A stretch of 47,577 bases of DNA, taken from positions 1 to 47,577 of the forward strand of contig CAZKTO010000016.1 in assembly GCA_964555685.1 (NCBI GenBank), read 5' to 3'. The DNA is from CAZKTO01 sp964555685 (GTDB taxonomy: Bacteria > Chloroflexota > Dehalococcoidia > SHYB01). The notes beneath the pieces are model-generated. The model was given only the letters and a program-made list of their open reading frames with translations. It made no database searches and was not told where the DNA came from. Below, one piece after another: positions 31,623-41,018 of the stretch. Numbering within the stretch: position 1 is the stretch's first letter; each line of letters begins with the position of its first letter. The position numbers and the translations under genes are program-made.

Positions 31623-32677
31623 GAGGGCCTTCGCCCCTCTGCGGCGCCGGCGAGATACCGGGCGAGCCCCCGGAGCGGCGCCGCCGCCTCGTCCGGCACG
31701 CGGGCCAGCTCCAGGGCGTCCATGGCCAGGCCGAGGCGCTGGGCGATGGCCGCCTCGGTGAAGCGCCGCGCGCCCAGCTCCTCCACAAGCCCGGCGAGGC
31801 GGCCCAGCTCCTCGTCCGTGAGCATCGTCTCGCGGCGGGCCGCCGCCTCCAGGCGGGCCCTGCGCTCCCCCGTGGCCGCGCTCAGGGCAAAGACGAGCGG
31901 CAGCGTGCGCCGCCGGTCCAGCGCATCGACGAGGCCCGCCCCGGCGCCCCCTTCCGCCCAGATGCCATCGAGCTCCTGGCGCAGGTGCCAGGCGCCTCCG
32001 GCCGCGCGGCCGAACTGGCCCAGGGCGGCGACGACGGGCCCGCGGGCTCCGGCGGCCAGCGCCCCCATGGCGGCGGCGCAGGCTCCCAGTGCGCCCGCGG
32101 TGCCATCGACGGTCCGCAGATAGCCATCAGGCGTCCGGCCATCGCTGGCCTCGTCCTCGATGGCGGCGTAGCGGCGCTCGCACAGCTCGAGGCAGGCGTG
32201 GTCGAGGGCGGCCGTGGCCCGGACCACCGTCTCAGGCGGGAGGCCCCGCGACCCCAGGTCCATGACCGCCAGGCGGGCCAGGGCGTACATGGCGTCGCCG
32301 GCGTTGATGCCCTGGGAGTGGCCCCAGACCCACCAGACGGGGGAGCGCTCCCGCGAGCCCGCGGCCGCGCCGCCAGGCCGGCCGTCAGACACCTCCAGAT
32401 GGATGAGGGCGAAGGCGCGGGCCAGCTCGATGGCGGCGGCGGCGGGCATCGCCTGGGCGGCCGCTCCACCGGCGGCCTGGGCCGCGAGGAGGCAGAGGGT
32501 TCCGAGCGGCCTTTCCGGGGCGGCGTGGCGCTCCGGCATCCCCGTCTGATCCGTCCAGCCCAGGTGGTAGCGGAGCATGGCGTACAGGGGCGAACGCTGG
32601 GCGCCGACGGTCCGCCGGAGCTCGGCCTCGATGCCAGGGCCGAGCATGTCGATGGCGGCGGGTCTAGGCATCGGCAT
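31619..32677 (-). CDS. Polyprenyl-synthetase homologue lacking both aspartate-rich motifs
   Basis: 352 residues from ATG 32677 (a TTG at 32692 is also possible). All-helical isoprenoid-synthase landmarks remain: LLAAQAAGG, VWGHSQGINAGDAMYALARLAV, YLRTVDGTAGALGACAAAMGALAAG in parts, and RRTLPLVFALS. The first DDxxD site (normally HDDIxD) reads HLEVSDG at about 93-99, and the second (normally RDDLLGIWG) reads RQELDGIWA at about 233-241. Without these Mg-diphosphate ligands it should not make prenyl chains. It could be a regulatory subunit of an active synthase or have a new role. Coupled to the DUF502 gene. Confidence 0.75.
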   Translation of the reverse strand: MPMPRPAAIDMLGPGIEAELRRTVGAQRSPLYAMLRYHLGWTDQTGMPERHAAPERPLGTLCLLAAQAAGGAAAQAMPAAAAIELARAFALIHLEVSDGRPGGAAAGSRERSPVWWVWGHSQGINAGDAMYALARLAVMDLGSRGLPPETVVRATAALDHACLELCERRYAAIEDEASDGRTPDGYLRTVDGTAGALGACAAAMGALAAGARGPVVAALGQFGRAAGGAWHLRQELDGIWAEGGAGAGLVDALDRRRTLPLVFALSAATGERRARLEAAARRETMLTDEELGRLAGLVEELGARRFTEAAIAQRLGLAMDALELARVPDEAAAPLRGLARYLAGAAEGRRPS

Positions 32678-32713
32678 GGCGAGGCGTGCCAAGAGTGGCG
32701 GCGCGCGGGCGCA

Positions 32714-33397
32714 TCACCGGGCCACCGCCGGGCATGTCCCTTCGGCAAGACCCCCACGCCGGGCTCGGGGCTTCGGCTCAGGGCAGGCTCTGAGCCCTAT
32801 CGAAGGGCCCAGCGCCTCCTCGATGCGCTCCGCCGGGATAGCGCCAGCCCGGAGGATCCGCGGCGGCCTCTGGGTGAGGTCGACGATGGTGGACTCGACG
32901 CCACCGGAGCATACGCCGTCGATGACATAGTCGACGAGCGCGCCGAGCTGCCGCCGCACCTCGCCGGCGGTGACGGCGCTGGGCTGGCCCGAGCGGTTGG
33001 CGCTGGTGCCGACGATGGGCGCGCCCAGGCCGGCGGCCAGAAGCCGCGGCGCCGGGTGGCCGGGTATTCGCAGCGCCACCGTGGGCTGCCCGGCGGTGAC
33101 GATCTCAGGGACCCAGGGCGCCTTGAGGACGACGAGGGTGAGCGGGCCGGGGAGAAATCGCGCGGCGAGGATATACGCCGCCGCCGGCAGGCCGGCGGAG
33201 GCCCGCTCGAGCATCTCGAGATCGGCCACCAGCAGGGGCAGCGCCATGCCCGATGGGCGGCCCTTGACCTCGAAGACGCGGCGGACGGCCTGGGGGTCGC
33301 GGGCGTCGCAGCCCAGCCCGTAGACCGTGTCCGTGGGGTAGGCGACGAGGCCGCCGCGCCGCAGCGCCGCCAGGGCCTCCCGAATCTGTTGCTCCAC
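32714..33397 (-). CDS. tsaC: L-threonylcarbamoyladenylate synthase (TsaC/Sua5/YrdC family)
   Basis: 227 residues from GTG 33397, which has AAGGAGAG 6 nt before it; an ORF continues upstream but without family similarity. YrdC motifs: GGLVAYPTDTVYGLGCDA (15-32), KGRPSGMALPLLV with Lys45 and Arg47, PGPLTLVVL, and PIVGTSANRSGQPS. It makes threonylcarbamoyl-AMP from threonine, bicarbonate and ATP for t6A37 of tRNA. The last about 25 residues (ACPEPKPRARRGGLAEG) are encoded by a dispersed repeat, so the gene end is remodelled. It is divergent from guaA with 69 nt between. Confidence 0.9.
   Translation of the reverse strand: MEQQIREALAALRRGGLVAYPTDTVYGLGCDARDPQAVRRVFEVKGRPSGMALPLLVADLEMLERASAGLPAAAYILAARFLPGPLTLVVLKAPWVPEIVTAGQPTVALRIPGHPAPRLLAAGLGAPIVGTSANRSGQPSAVTAGEVRRQLGALVDYVIDGVCSGGVESTIVDLTQRPPRILRAGAIPAERIEEALGPSIGLRACPEPKPRARRGGLAEGTCPAVAR
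32739..32792. repeat. Dispersed repeat within the 3' end of tsaC
   Basis: Contains GACCCCCACGCCGGGCTCGG and GGCTTCGGCTCAGGGCAGG, inverse to the copy at 18903-18946. Part of the CCTTCGACAAGCTCAGGAC superfamily. It codes for the C-terminal tail of TsaC. Confidence 0.75.
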
Positions 33398-33406
33398 CCG
33401 TCTCTC

Positions 33407-33440
33407 TCCTTGACTGAGTATAGCATAGGGTGCTACGCTT
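33407..33440 (+). promoter_or_regulatory. Divergent promoter region tsaC/guaA
   Basis: Toward guaA, TTGACT and TACGCT lie 18 nt apart. Toward tsaC a TATACT box is read on the other strand. The AGTATAGCATAGGGTGCTAC stretch in the middle has partial two-fold symmetry. Boxes are moderate. Confidence 0.35.
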
Positions 33441-33466
33441 ACCCCTCTCGCGCACAGGAGGCTCGC

Positions 33467-35140
33467 GTGGACCGTACCGCCGGCGACGACAGCCTTCGCC
33501 TCTCCGTTAGCGGGGACGTGGAGGTCTCGGCCTACCTCGAGATCGCCAAGGAGAAGTTGGCCCACAAGCCCGTCCGCGCCCCCGGCGAGCAACCCCCCGG
33601 CGCGCAAGAGGCTATCGTCGTCCTAGACTTCGGCTCCCAGTACAGCATGCTCATCGCCCGGCGCGTGCGGGAGCTGCGCGTCTACTGCGAGCTGGTGCCC
33701 GACGACACGCCGTGGGAGAAGATCGCCCATCTGAAGCCCAAGGGCTTCATCCTCTCGGGCGGGCCGGCCAGCGTCTACGAGCCCGGCGCGCCCCAGGCGC
33801 CGGCCTACGTCTTCGAGTCCAAGGTCCCAGTGCTGGGCATCTGCTACGGGATGCAGCTCATGGCGCACCAGCTCGGAGGGCGCGTTGAGCCTGGCGCCAA
33901 GCGGGAGTACGGCCATGCCGTGCTCCATCAGAACGTCGATGGCGCCGCCCTGTTCAAAAACCTGCCGGAAGCCTGCCCGGTCTGGATGAGCCACGGCGAC
34001 CGCGTCGAGCAGCTTCCGCCGGGCTTTCGCAGCCTGGCCTACACGGACAACAGCCCCATCGCCGTCATGGGCGATGACAAGGGGATGATCGGCATCCAGT
34101 TCCATCCGGAGGTGGCCCACACGCAGCACGGGCGGGAGATCCTGCGCAACTTCCTCTACGATATCTGCGGCTGCACCGGGTCGTGGACGCCCAGCAACTT
34201 CATCGCGGACCAGGTGGAGCGCGTCGCCGGCGCCGTGGGACAGGGGAGGGTGATCTGCGCCCTGTCCGGCGGCGTCGACTCGGCGGTGGTGGCGACGCTG
34301 GTGCACCGGGCCGTGGGCGACAAGCTCACCTGCATCTTCGTCAACAACGGGCTGCTGCGGCGCGAGGAGGCCGACCGGGTCCTGAACGTCCTCCAGCGCA
34401 ACATGAAGATGAACCTGGTCCATGTGGACGCCGAAGAGCGCTTCCTGAGCCGCCTGGCCGGCGTCACGGACCCGGAGGAGAAGCGGATGGTCATCGGCAA
34501 CGAGTTCATCCGAGTCTTCGAGGAGGAGGCGGCCAAGATGGAGGACGCCGACTTCCTGGCCCAGGGGACCCTCTACCCGGACGTCATCGAGAGCGTGACG
34601 CCGGAGACCAAGACGGCCGCCAAGATCAAGACGCACCACAACGTGGGCGGCCTGCCGGCGGAGATGCGTCTCGCCCTCATCGAGCCTCTGCGCTACCTCT
34701 TCAAGGACGAGGTGCGCGAGGTGGGCCTGGCCCTGGGGCTGCCCGAGGAGATGGTCTACCGCCAGCCCTTTCCGGGCCCGGGGCTGGCCATCCGCATCAT
34801 CGGCGAGGTGGACCGGCGGAAGCTGGACGTCCTGCGCGACGCCGACTGGATCGTCATGAACGAGATCAAGAAGGCCAAGCTCTACCGCCACCTCTGGCAG
34901 AGCTTCGCTGTGCTGACGGGGAGCCGGAGCGTCGGCGTCATGGGCGACCACCGGACCTACGGGCACGTCGTGGCCGTGCGGGCCGTGACCAGCGAGGACG
35001 CCATGACGGCCGACTGGGCGCGGCTGCCCTATGACCTCCTGGCCCGCATCTCGAACCGCATCGTCAACGAGGTGCCGGGCGTCAACCGGGTCGTGTACGA
35101 TATAACGAGCAAGCCGCCCGGGACCATTGAGTGGGAGTAG
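33467..35140 (+). CDS. guaA: GMP synthase (glutamine-hydrolysing) with N-terminal extension
   Basis: 557 residues from GTG 33467 (AGGAGG 6 nt before). It aminates XMP to GMP. The class I glutamine amidotransferase part has LDFGSQYSMLIARR, nucleophile Cys126 in GICYGMQLM, and FHPEVAHT. The ATP-pyrophosphatase part has the P-loop SGGVDSAVVA. The dimerisation domain ends PPGTIEWE as in all GuaA. Family members start at about IVVLDFGSQY; here 48 residues precede it (SLRLSVSGDVEVSAYLEIAKEK and so on), an extension of unknown role. The open frame runs further upstream to 31985 but antisense to other genes. First gene of the purine cluster. Confidence 0.95.
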   Translation: MDRTAGDDSLRLSVSGDVEVSAYLEIAKEKLAHKPVRAPGEQPPGAQEAIVVLDFGSQYSMLIARRVRELRVYCELVPDDTPWEKIAHLKPKGFILSGGPASVYEPGAPQAPAYVFESKVPVLGICYGMQLMAHQLGGRVEPGAKREYGHAVLHQNVDGAALFKNLPEACPVWMSHGDRVEQLPPGFRSLAYTDNSPIAVMGDDKGMIGIQFHPEVAHTQHGREILRNFLYDICGCTGSWTPSNFIADQVERVAGAVGQGRVICALSGGVDSAVVATLVHRAVGDKLTCIFVNNGLLRREEADRVLNVLQRNMKMNLVHVDAEERFLSRLAGVTDPEEKRMVIGNEFIRVFEEEAAKMEDADFLAQGTLYPDVIESVTPETKTAAKIKTHHNVGGLPAEMRLALIEPLRYLFKDEVREVGLALGLPEEMVYRQPFPGPGLAIRIIGEVDRRKLDVLRDADWIVMNEIKKAKLYRHLWQSFAVLTGSRSVGVMGDHRTYGHVVAVRAVTSEDAMTADWARLPYDLLARISNRIVNEVPGVNRVVYDITSKPPGTIEWE

Positions 35141-35147
35141 CCCGCCG

Positions 35148-36419
35148 GTGAAGGTCCTCATCGTCGGATCCGGCGGCCGCGAGCACGCCATCGTCTGGAA
35201 GCTCGCCCAGAGCCCCCGGGTCAGCGCCCTCTACGCCGCGCCGGGGAACGCGGGCACCGCTGCCCTGGGCACGAACCTGGCCGTCGCCGTCGAGGACTTC
35301 CCCGCGCTGGCGGAGGCCGTCCGGGCGCACCGCATCGATCTCGTCGTTGTCGGGCCCGAGGTCCCGCTGGTCGCCGGTATCGTTGACTTCTTCCAGGCGC
35401 GGGGCGTGCCCATCTTCGGGCCGGACCGGCGCGCCGCCAGGATCGAGGGGAGCAAGGCCTTCGCAAGGGCCCTCATGCGCAAGCACGGCATCCCGTGCGG
35501 CGAGGGCGAGGTCTTCGACTCGTACGAGGCGGCCCGCGCCTTCATCGAGCGCCAGCCGCGCCCGCCCGTCGTCAAGGCCGATGGCCTGGCCGCCGGCAAG
35601 GGCGTCGTCGTCCCGGCCACGCGCGCCGAGGCCATCGCCGCTCTCGACGCCATGATGCTGCGGGGCGCCTTCGGCGAGGCCGGGCGGCGCGTCGTCCTCG
35701 AGGAGCGGCTGGAGGGGGCCGAGGCCAGCGTCTTCGCCATCACCGACGGCAGGACGGTGCTCCCAACCGTGCCCGCCTGCGACTATAAGCGCGCCCTCGA
35801 TGGCGACCAGGGGCTGAACACCGGCGGCATGGGCAGCTACAGCCCCCCCGAGTTCCTGGACGAGGCGCTGGTCCAGCGCATCCACCAGACGGTGCTGGAG
35901 CCCGCGGTCCGCGCCATGGCCATGGAGGGCTCCCCCTTCCGCGGCGTCCTCTACGCCGGCCTCATGGTCCAAGGCGGCGAGGTCAACGTGCTGGAGTTCA
36001 ACTGCCGCCTGGGCGACCCGGAGACGCAGGTGATCCTCCCGCGACTCAGGACCGATCTGCTGGATGTCATCGAAGCGGCGCTGGCCGGGCGCCTGGACCA
36101 GGTTCGCCTTGAGTGGGACCCCCGCCCGTGCGCTGGGGTCGTCATGGCCGCCGGCGGCTATCCCGGCCCGTACGAGAAGGGGCACCCCATCGCCGGGCTG
36201 GGCGAGATCGATACCGGCGCGGCCGTCTTCCACGCCGGCACCCGCCTGCGCGACGGCCAGCCGGTGACCGATGGAGGGCGCGTGCTCACCGTCGTGGCCC
36301 TGGGGCGCGACATCGCCGAGGCCCGCCGCATCGTCTACGCCAACGTCCAGAGGGTGCGGTTCAAGGACGCCCACTACCGCACGGACATCGCGCTGCGGGC
36401 GCTCCGGGTGGCGCCGTGA
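35148..36419 (+). CDS. purD: Phosphoribosylamine-glycine ligase
   Basis: 423 residues from GTG 35148; a TTG at 35127 would overlap guaA, and the family begins KVLIVGSGGREHA, which supports the GTG. Second step of purine synthesis: joins glycine to phosphoribosylamine with ATP. ATP-grasp blocks: GSGGREHAIVWKLA, GSKAFARALMRKHGIP, VKADGLAAGKGVVVP, NTGGMGSYSPPE and FNCRLGDPETQVILPRL. It follows guaA by 7 nt and overlaps the next gene by 4 nt (GTGA), so the cluster is an operon. Confidence 0.95.
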   Translation: MKVLIVGSGGREHAIVWKLAQSPRVSALYAAPGNAGTAALGTNLAVAVEDFPALAEAVRAHRIDLVVVGPEVPLVAGIVDFFQARGVPIFGPDRRAARIEGSKAFARALMRKHGIPCGEGEVFDSYEAARAFIERQPRPPVVKADGLAAGKGVVVPATRAEAIAALDAMMLRGAFGEAGRRVVLEERLEGAEASVFAITDGRTVLPTVPACDYKRALDGDQGLNTGGMGSYSPPEFLDEALVQRIHQTVLEPAVRAMAMEGSPFRGVLYAGLMVQGGEVNVLEFNCRLGDPETQVILPRLRTDLLDVIEAALAGRLDQVRLEWDPRPCAGVVMAAGGYPGPYEKGHPIAGLGEIDTGAAVFHAGTRLRDGQPVTDGGRVLTVVALGRDIAEARRIVYANVQRVRFKDAHYRTDIALRALRVAP

Positions 36420-37567
36420 CCGAGCTCAAGCCGAGCTACGACGTCGCCGTCGTCGGCGCGGGGCCGGCGGGCTCGACCATCGCCAGGGCCCTGGCCCAGG
36501 CCGGCCTCCAGGTGGCGCTGCTGGAGCGGCAGAGGCTCCCCCGGTACAAGGCCTGCGCCGGCGGGGTGACGATCCGGGCTGCGAAGCTCTTGGACTTCGA
36601 TATCGGCCCCGTGGTGGAGCGGGTCGTCTGGGGCGGCCGTATCAGCTACAAGATGCAGCGCGCCGTCGAGCGGCGCTACCACAAGCCCATCTGCTACATG
36701 GTCATGCGCTCCCGCTTCGACGAGTATCTCGCCCGCAAGGCCCAGGAGGCCGGCGCCCACCTGGTGGAAGGAGTACGGGTCGCGGGCGTGACGATGGGCG
36801 ACGAAGGCTGCACCCTGCGGCTCGCCGATGGATCGGTGGGCGCCAGTGTCGTCGTCGGAGCGGATGGGGCCAACAGCGTCGTCGCCCACTCGCTGGACCT
36901 CATGCGGGACGCTGACATGGACGTGGCGCTGGAGGCCGAGGTGGAGGTCTCCGACCAGGTGCTGGCGGCGTGGGACCGCCGCGCGGCCATCGATTTCGGC
37001 ATCGTCGAACCCGGCTACGGCTGGGTCTTCCCCAAGGGCCGGCACCTCTCCATTGGCGTAGGCGGCCAGAGGGCCGGCGCTTCCGCCATGCGGGCCCGCT
37101 ACGAGGCGTACCTGGCGTCGCTGGACCTGGGCGCGCACCGCGTCGTCCACTTTCAGGGCCACCACATCCCCCTGCGGCACGATGGGTCGCCCATCGTCCG
37201 CGGGCGCGCGCTGCTCCTGGGCGACGCGGCGGGCCTGGCCGACCCCTTCACCGGCGAGGGTATCTATCACGCCATCCGCAGCGCTAGGCTGGCGGCGCCG
37301 GTGGTGACGGACCGCCTCCGGGGACGGGCCGGCGACCTCTTGGCCTACGAGCAGGCGGTGGCGAGGGAGATCATGCCGGACCTGCGCGTCGCCGCCATGA
37401 TGATGAAGGCATTCTTTTGGACGCCGGGCGTCTACATGCGCCTGGTGGAGCGCCTGCATCGGCCGTGGAACGCCACCTGCCGCATGCTCCGCGGCGAGTC
37501 GGACTGGGTGCATATCATGGACCGGACGGGCCCCTTCCGGCTGCTCTTGAAGTTCCTGGACCGGTGA
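36416..37567 (+). CDS. Geranylgeranyl-reductase-family FAD-dependent oxidoreductase
   Basis: 383 residues from GTG 36416, overlapping the purD stop. FAD motifs: YDVAVVGAGPAGSTIARALAQ, LPRYKACAGGV (the PxxKxCxGG mark of the family), VVGADGANSVV, and GDAAGLADPFTGEGIYHAI. Members reduce isoprenoid double bonds in menaquinone, archaeal-type lipids or chlorophyll side chains. A role in quinone or lipid side-chain reduction is likely, although it sits in a purine operon; such insertion of an unrelated gene is common in compact genomes. Substrate not determinable. Confidence 0.87.
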   Translation: MTELKPSYDVAVVGAGPAGSTIARALAQAGLQVALLERQRLPRYKACAGGVTIRAAKLLDFDIGPVVERVVWGGRISYKMQRAVERRYHKPICYMVMRSRFDEYLARKAQEAGAHLVEGVRVAGVTMGDEGCTLRLADGSVGASVVVGADGANSVVAHSLDLMRDADMDVALEAEVEVSDQVLAAWDRRAAIDFGIVEPGYGWVFPKGRHLSIGVGGQRAGASAMRARYEAYLASLDLGAHRVVHFQGHHIPLRHDGSPIVRGRALLLGDAAGLADPFTGEGIYHAIRSARLAAPVVTDRLRGRAGDLLAYEQAVAREIMPDLRVAAMMMKAFFWTPGVYMRLVERLHRPWNATCRMLRGESDWVHIMDRTGPFRLLLKFLDR

Positions 37568-37584
37568 CCAAAGGAGAGCTGGCC

Positions 37585-38049
37585 ATGCCGCTTGTCGCCG
37601 TGCTCATGGGCAGCAAGTCGGACGCCTCCCACGTCCAGGGGACCATCGAGGTGCTGGAGCAGCTCGGCATCGAGCACGAGGTGCAGGTGATCTCGGCCCA
37701 CCGCACGCCCGAAAAGCTCCGGGAGTACTGCCAGCAGCTCCGGCCTCGGGGCGTGGAGCTGGTTATCGCCGCCGCCGGGGGCGCCGCCGCCCTGCCCGGC
37801 GCCGTGGCCTCCTGGACGACGCTGCCCGTCATCGGCGTGCCGCTGCCCACCAGCGAGTTGAAGGGCGTCGATGCGCTCTACGCCATCGTCCAGATGCCGC
37901 CCGGCGTCCCGGTGGCCGCGGTGGCCGTCGGCGCCTGGGGAGCGCGGAACGCGGCCTTCCTCGCCGCCCAGATCCTGGGCTTGAAGCACGACCGCATCCG
38001 CGAGGCCTACGAGGAGTACCGCCGGGGCCTGCAGCGCGGGGTACAATAG
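37585..38049 (+). CDS. purE: N5-carboxyaminoimidazole ribonucleotide mutase
   Basis: 154 residues from ATG 37585, which has AAGGAGAG before it. Motifs: VLMGSKSDASHV, VISAHRTPEKL and AAGGAAALPGAVASWTTLPVIGVP. Converts N5-CAIR (from PurK) to CAIR in purine synthesis. The usual GGAAHLPG segment has Ala for His here. No purK gene is in the window. It follows the flavoprotein by 17 nt in the same operon. Confidence 0.93.
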   Translation: MPLVAVLMGSKSDASHVQGTIEVLEQLGIEHEVQVISAHRTPEKLREYCQQLRPRGVELVIAAAGGAAALPGAVASWTTLPVIGVPLPTSELKGVDALYAIVQMPPGVPVAAVAVGAWGARNAAFLAAQILGLKHDRIREAYEEYRRGLQRGVQ

Positions 38050-38066
38050 GCTATCAAGGAGTGATC

Positions 38067-38255
38067 GTGGTTATCGGGAAAGAGAGGACCGCTTGGTACG
38101 AGAGGCACCCTCCCGCTTGCACTTGTGCCGCCTGTGGCGAGAGGAAGGCGGAACAGCGGAGGTTCCAGGAGCAGCACGGCCAGGCGAAGACAGGCCGCAA
38201 TACTCCCTGCCCCTGCGGAAGTGGCAAGAAGTACAAGAAATGCCACGGTGCGTAA
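38067..38255 (+). CDS. Small SEC-C motif protein
   Basis: 62 residues from GTG 38067 (AAGGAG 5 nt before). The C-terminal CPCGSGKKYKKCHG is a complete SEC-C zinc-binding motif, as at the end of SecA. A second cysteine pair CTCAACGERK lies in the middle and may form another metal site. SEC-C proteins bind zinc and contact ribosomes or SecB. It directly follows purE, 17 nt away. Its role alone is not known. Confidence 0.8.
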   Translation: MVIGKERTAWYERHPPACTCAACGERKAEQRRFQEQHGQAKTGRNTPCPCGSGKKYKKCHGA

Positions 38256-38330
38256 GCGCGCCTCGTGAAACGTTGCGTGCTACCCCACGGGCGTGGAGAG
38301 GGCTCAGATGGCCGGGTTGGAGGACAGCGC

Positions 38331-38521
38331 TCGATCGTTTGGAGCCAGGACTCGCTCTGGTTCATCGGCAATTCGAGACAGAGGAGGCCGGTCGCTTGGA
38401 CATCTTGGCCAAAGACCCCGCTGGCAAGTTTGTCGTGGTCGAACTGAAACGTGATAAGGCGAGCGACGTGGCAGTCGGGCAGATACTCCGGTATGTTGGC
38501 TGGGTCCGCATCAAGATGTAG
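38331..38521 (+). pseudogene. Fragment of a NucS/EndoMS-type endonuclease
   Basis: The plus strand encodes LDRLEPGLALVHRQFETE, then AGRLDILAKDPAGKFVVVEL, then KRDKASDVAVGQILRYVGW, the RecB-like nuclease core of NucS (the D...ExK...Q active site is visible as LDIL, ELKR and QILRY). The N-terminal domain is missing and the frame stops about 20 residues before the family end (VRIKM-stop). No start codon with a ribosome binding site was found. It looks like a dead remnant, unless this short core is fused through a sequencing frameshift. Confidence 0.65.
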
Positions 38522-38562
38522 AATGCTGCCCATCTACCGGCGCGACGGCGGGGAGGTGACGC

Positions 38563-39408
38563 ATGGCCAAGGAAGCGGAGCAAAAGCACACCACCCTCCT
38601 GCCGCCGTATGTTGCCGTGCGCCTGGCCTGGGCGCTCACGGGCCAGTTTGCCAAGCCCAGCGACTCCATTGATGCCGGCATGTCCGCCACCATGGCGGAC
38701 GCATTGCTCAAGGACGGCCAGAAGCGCGCGCCCGTGGGTCCAGAGCTGGACTACGTTCAGAACGCCACCGCAGCCATCCGTGCTGCTATGCGGACCCTGG
38801 AGACGCTCTACAAGGGCAGGGAGCTGAATTTCCAGGAGAACGAGCAGCTGCGCTCCGTGTACCTGGAGAACTTCCGGGACAATCTCCAGTTCGGAAAGAA
38901 GGCCCAGGACTTCCTCAAGGCGCTGCCCACCATGACCATCTCGGCAGGCACCGGGGTCTTCAGCTTGGCCCAGGTGGACACGCTCCAGGGCTGGCCCCTC
39001 GCCCTGATCGGTCTTGCGTTCGCTGGATTTGGCTTTGCCGTGAACGCGGGGTTTGTGTACCTCACGCGCGAGCGACAGCAGAAGCTCTACATCCGAGAAG
39101 ACTACGAACGCAACCTCTACTACCAGCAGTACATCAATCGTGTGTCTGTCGCGCTGATCTCCCTCTACCTCGATGTCGACCGGGCCCACTGGGACAGTTT
39201 CAAGTCCAGCTACCCCGGAGCGCCTGGGGACGCCAAGGACGTTGTGGCGAAGGTGTTGGATGGCGCCCAGCACACCATGTGCAAGTACGTCCATAAGCAC
39301 AAGCGCGAAGGCCGCATTACTCCTGGGCTCTGGACGCTGTGCGAGGTCGGTCAGGACGCCGCACGGACCTGCCCCCTCTGGGAGGACGGCGCTACCGCGC
39401 TGCGTTGA
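38563..39408 (+). CDS. Unknown two-helix membrane protein with C-terminal Cys/His residues
   Basis: 281 residues. A helical N-terminal half (about 1-118) is followed by two hydrophobic segments, TISAGTGVFSLAQVDTLQGWP (weak, in part) and LALIGLAFAGFGFAVNAGFVYL. A charged helical domain comes next (ERQQKLYIREDYERNLYYQQ), and the tail has CKYVHKHK, LWTLCEVG and ARTCPLW, which could bind a metal. No family recognised. GGGGAGG precedes the ATG. With the SEC-C gene and NucS fragment it forms an insertion between purE and purB, lower in GC than the flanking pur genes, suggesting acquisition. Confidence 0.7.
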   Translation: MAKEAEQKHTTLLPPYVAVRLAWALTGQFAKPSDSIDAGMSATMADALLKDGQKRAPVGPELDYVQNATAAIRAAMRTLETLYKGRELNFQENEQLRSVYLENFRDNLQFGKKAQDFLKALPTMTISAGTGVFSLAQVDTLQGWPLALIGLAFAGFGFAVNAGFVYLTRERQQKLYIREDYERNLYYQQYINRVSVALISLYLDVDRAHWDSFKSSYPGAPGDAKDVVAKVLDGAQHTMCKYVHKHKREGRITPGLWTLCEVGQDAARTCPLWEDGATALR

Positions 39409-39600
39409 CGCCTCCTCCCGCCGACGCACCAGTGGCTACATAGTTGGTGACAAGATGGACAACCGGCTGATGTACGCACTCTCGTCCAGTGACGCTCTTG
39501 ACCAACTGTGCAAGCCGAAAGAGTACGGCGACCTCGGCATTCGGTTGGGCATCCAAAGAGCTTCCGGAGAATGTAACGCCACCGTAGTCGAGGCCGCGCC

Positions 39601-40861
<1,261 letters not shown>

Positions 40862-40870
<9 letters not shown>

Positions 40871-41018
40871 CGCTGGTTACAAAACGAGTCGGTGAGCCCA
40901 ATCGCTGTCACCCTGAGCCCGTCCCCGGGCGAAGGGTCTGGGGTGGGGAACCTCCCCCAAGCCCCAGATTCTTCGCCTAACGGCTCAGAATGACACTTCT
41001 GCAACCAGCTCTAGCGCC
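40862..41018. repeat. Large imperfect palindrome between convergent genes, reaching both stop codons
   Basis: Outer arms GGCTCTAGCGCTGGTTACA (from 40863) and the complement of TGCAACCAGCTCTAGCGCC (ending 41018) agree at most positions and include the purB stop and the amidohydrolase stop. Inner arms TGTCACCCTGAGCC...CGAAGGGTCTGGGG and CCCCAGATTCTTCG...GGCTCAGAATGACA belong to the 17320-17403 family. The left arm has about 20 extra bases. Likely a two-way terminator. Confidence 0.8.

Noticed and set aside
31985..33466. Upstream part of the guaA frame (would make a 1051-residue protein)
   Set aside because: It is antisense to the polyprenyl-synthetase homologue and tsaC, both with clear family blocks, and a good ribosome binding site supports the start at 33467.
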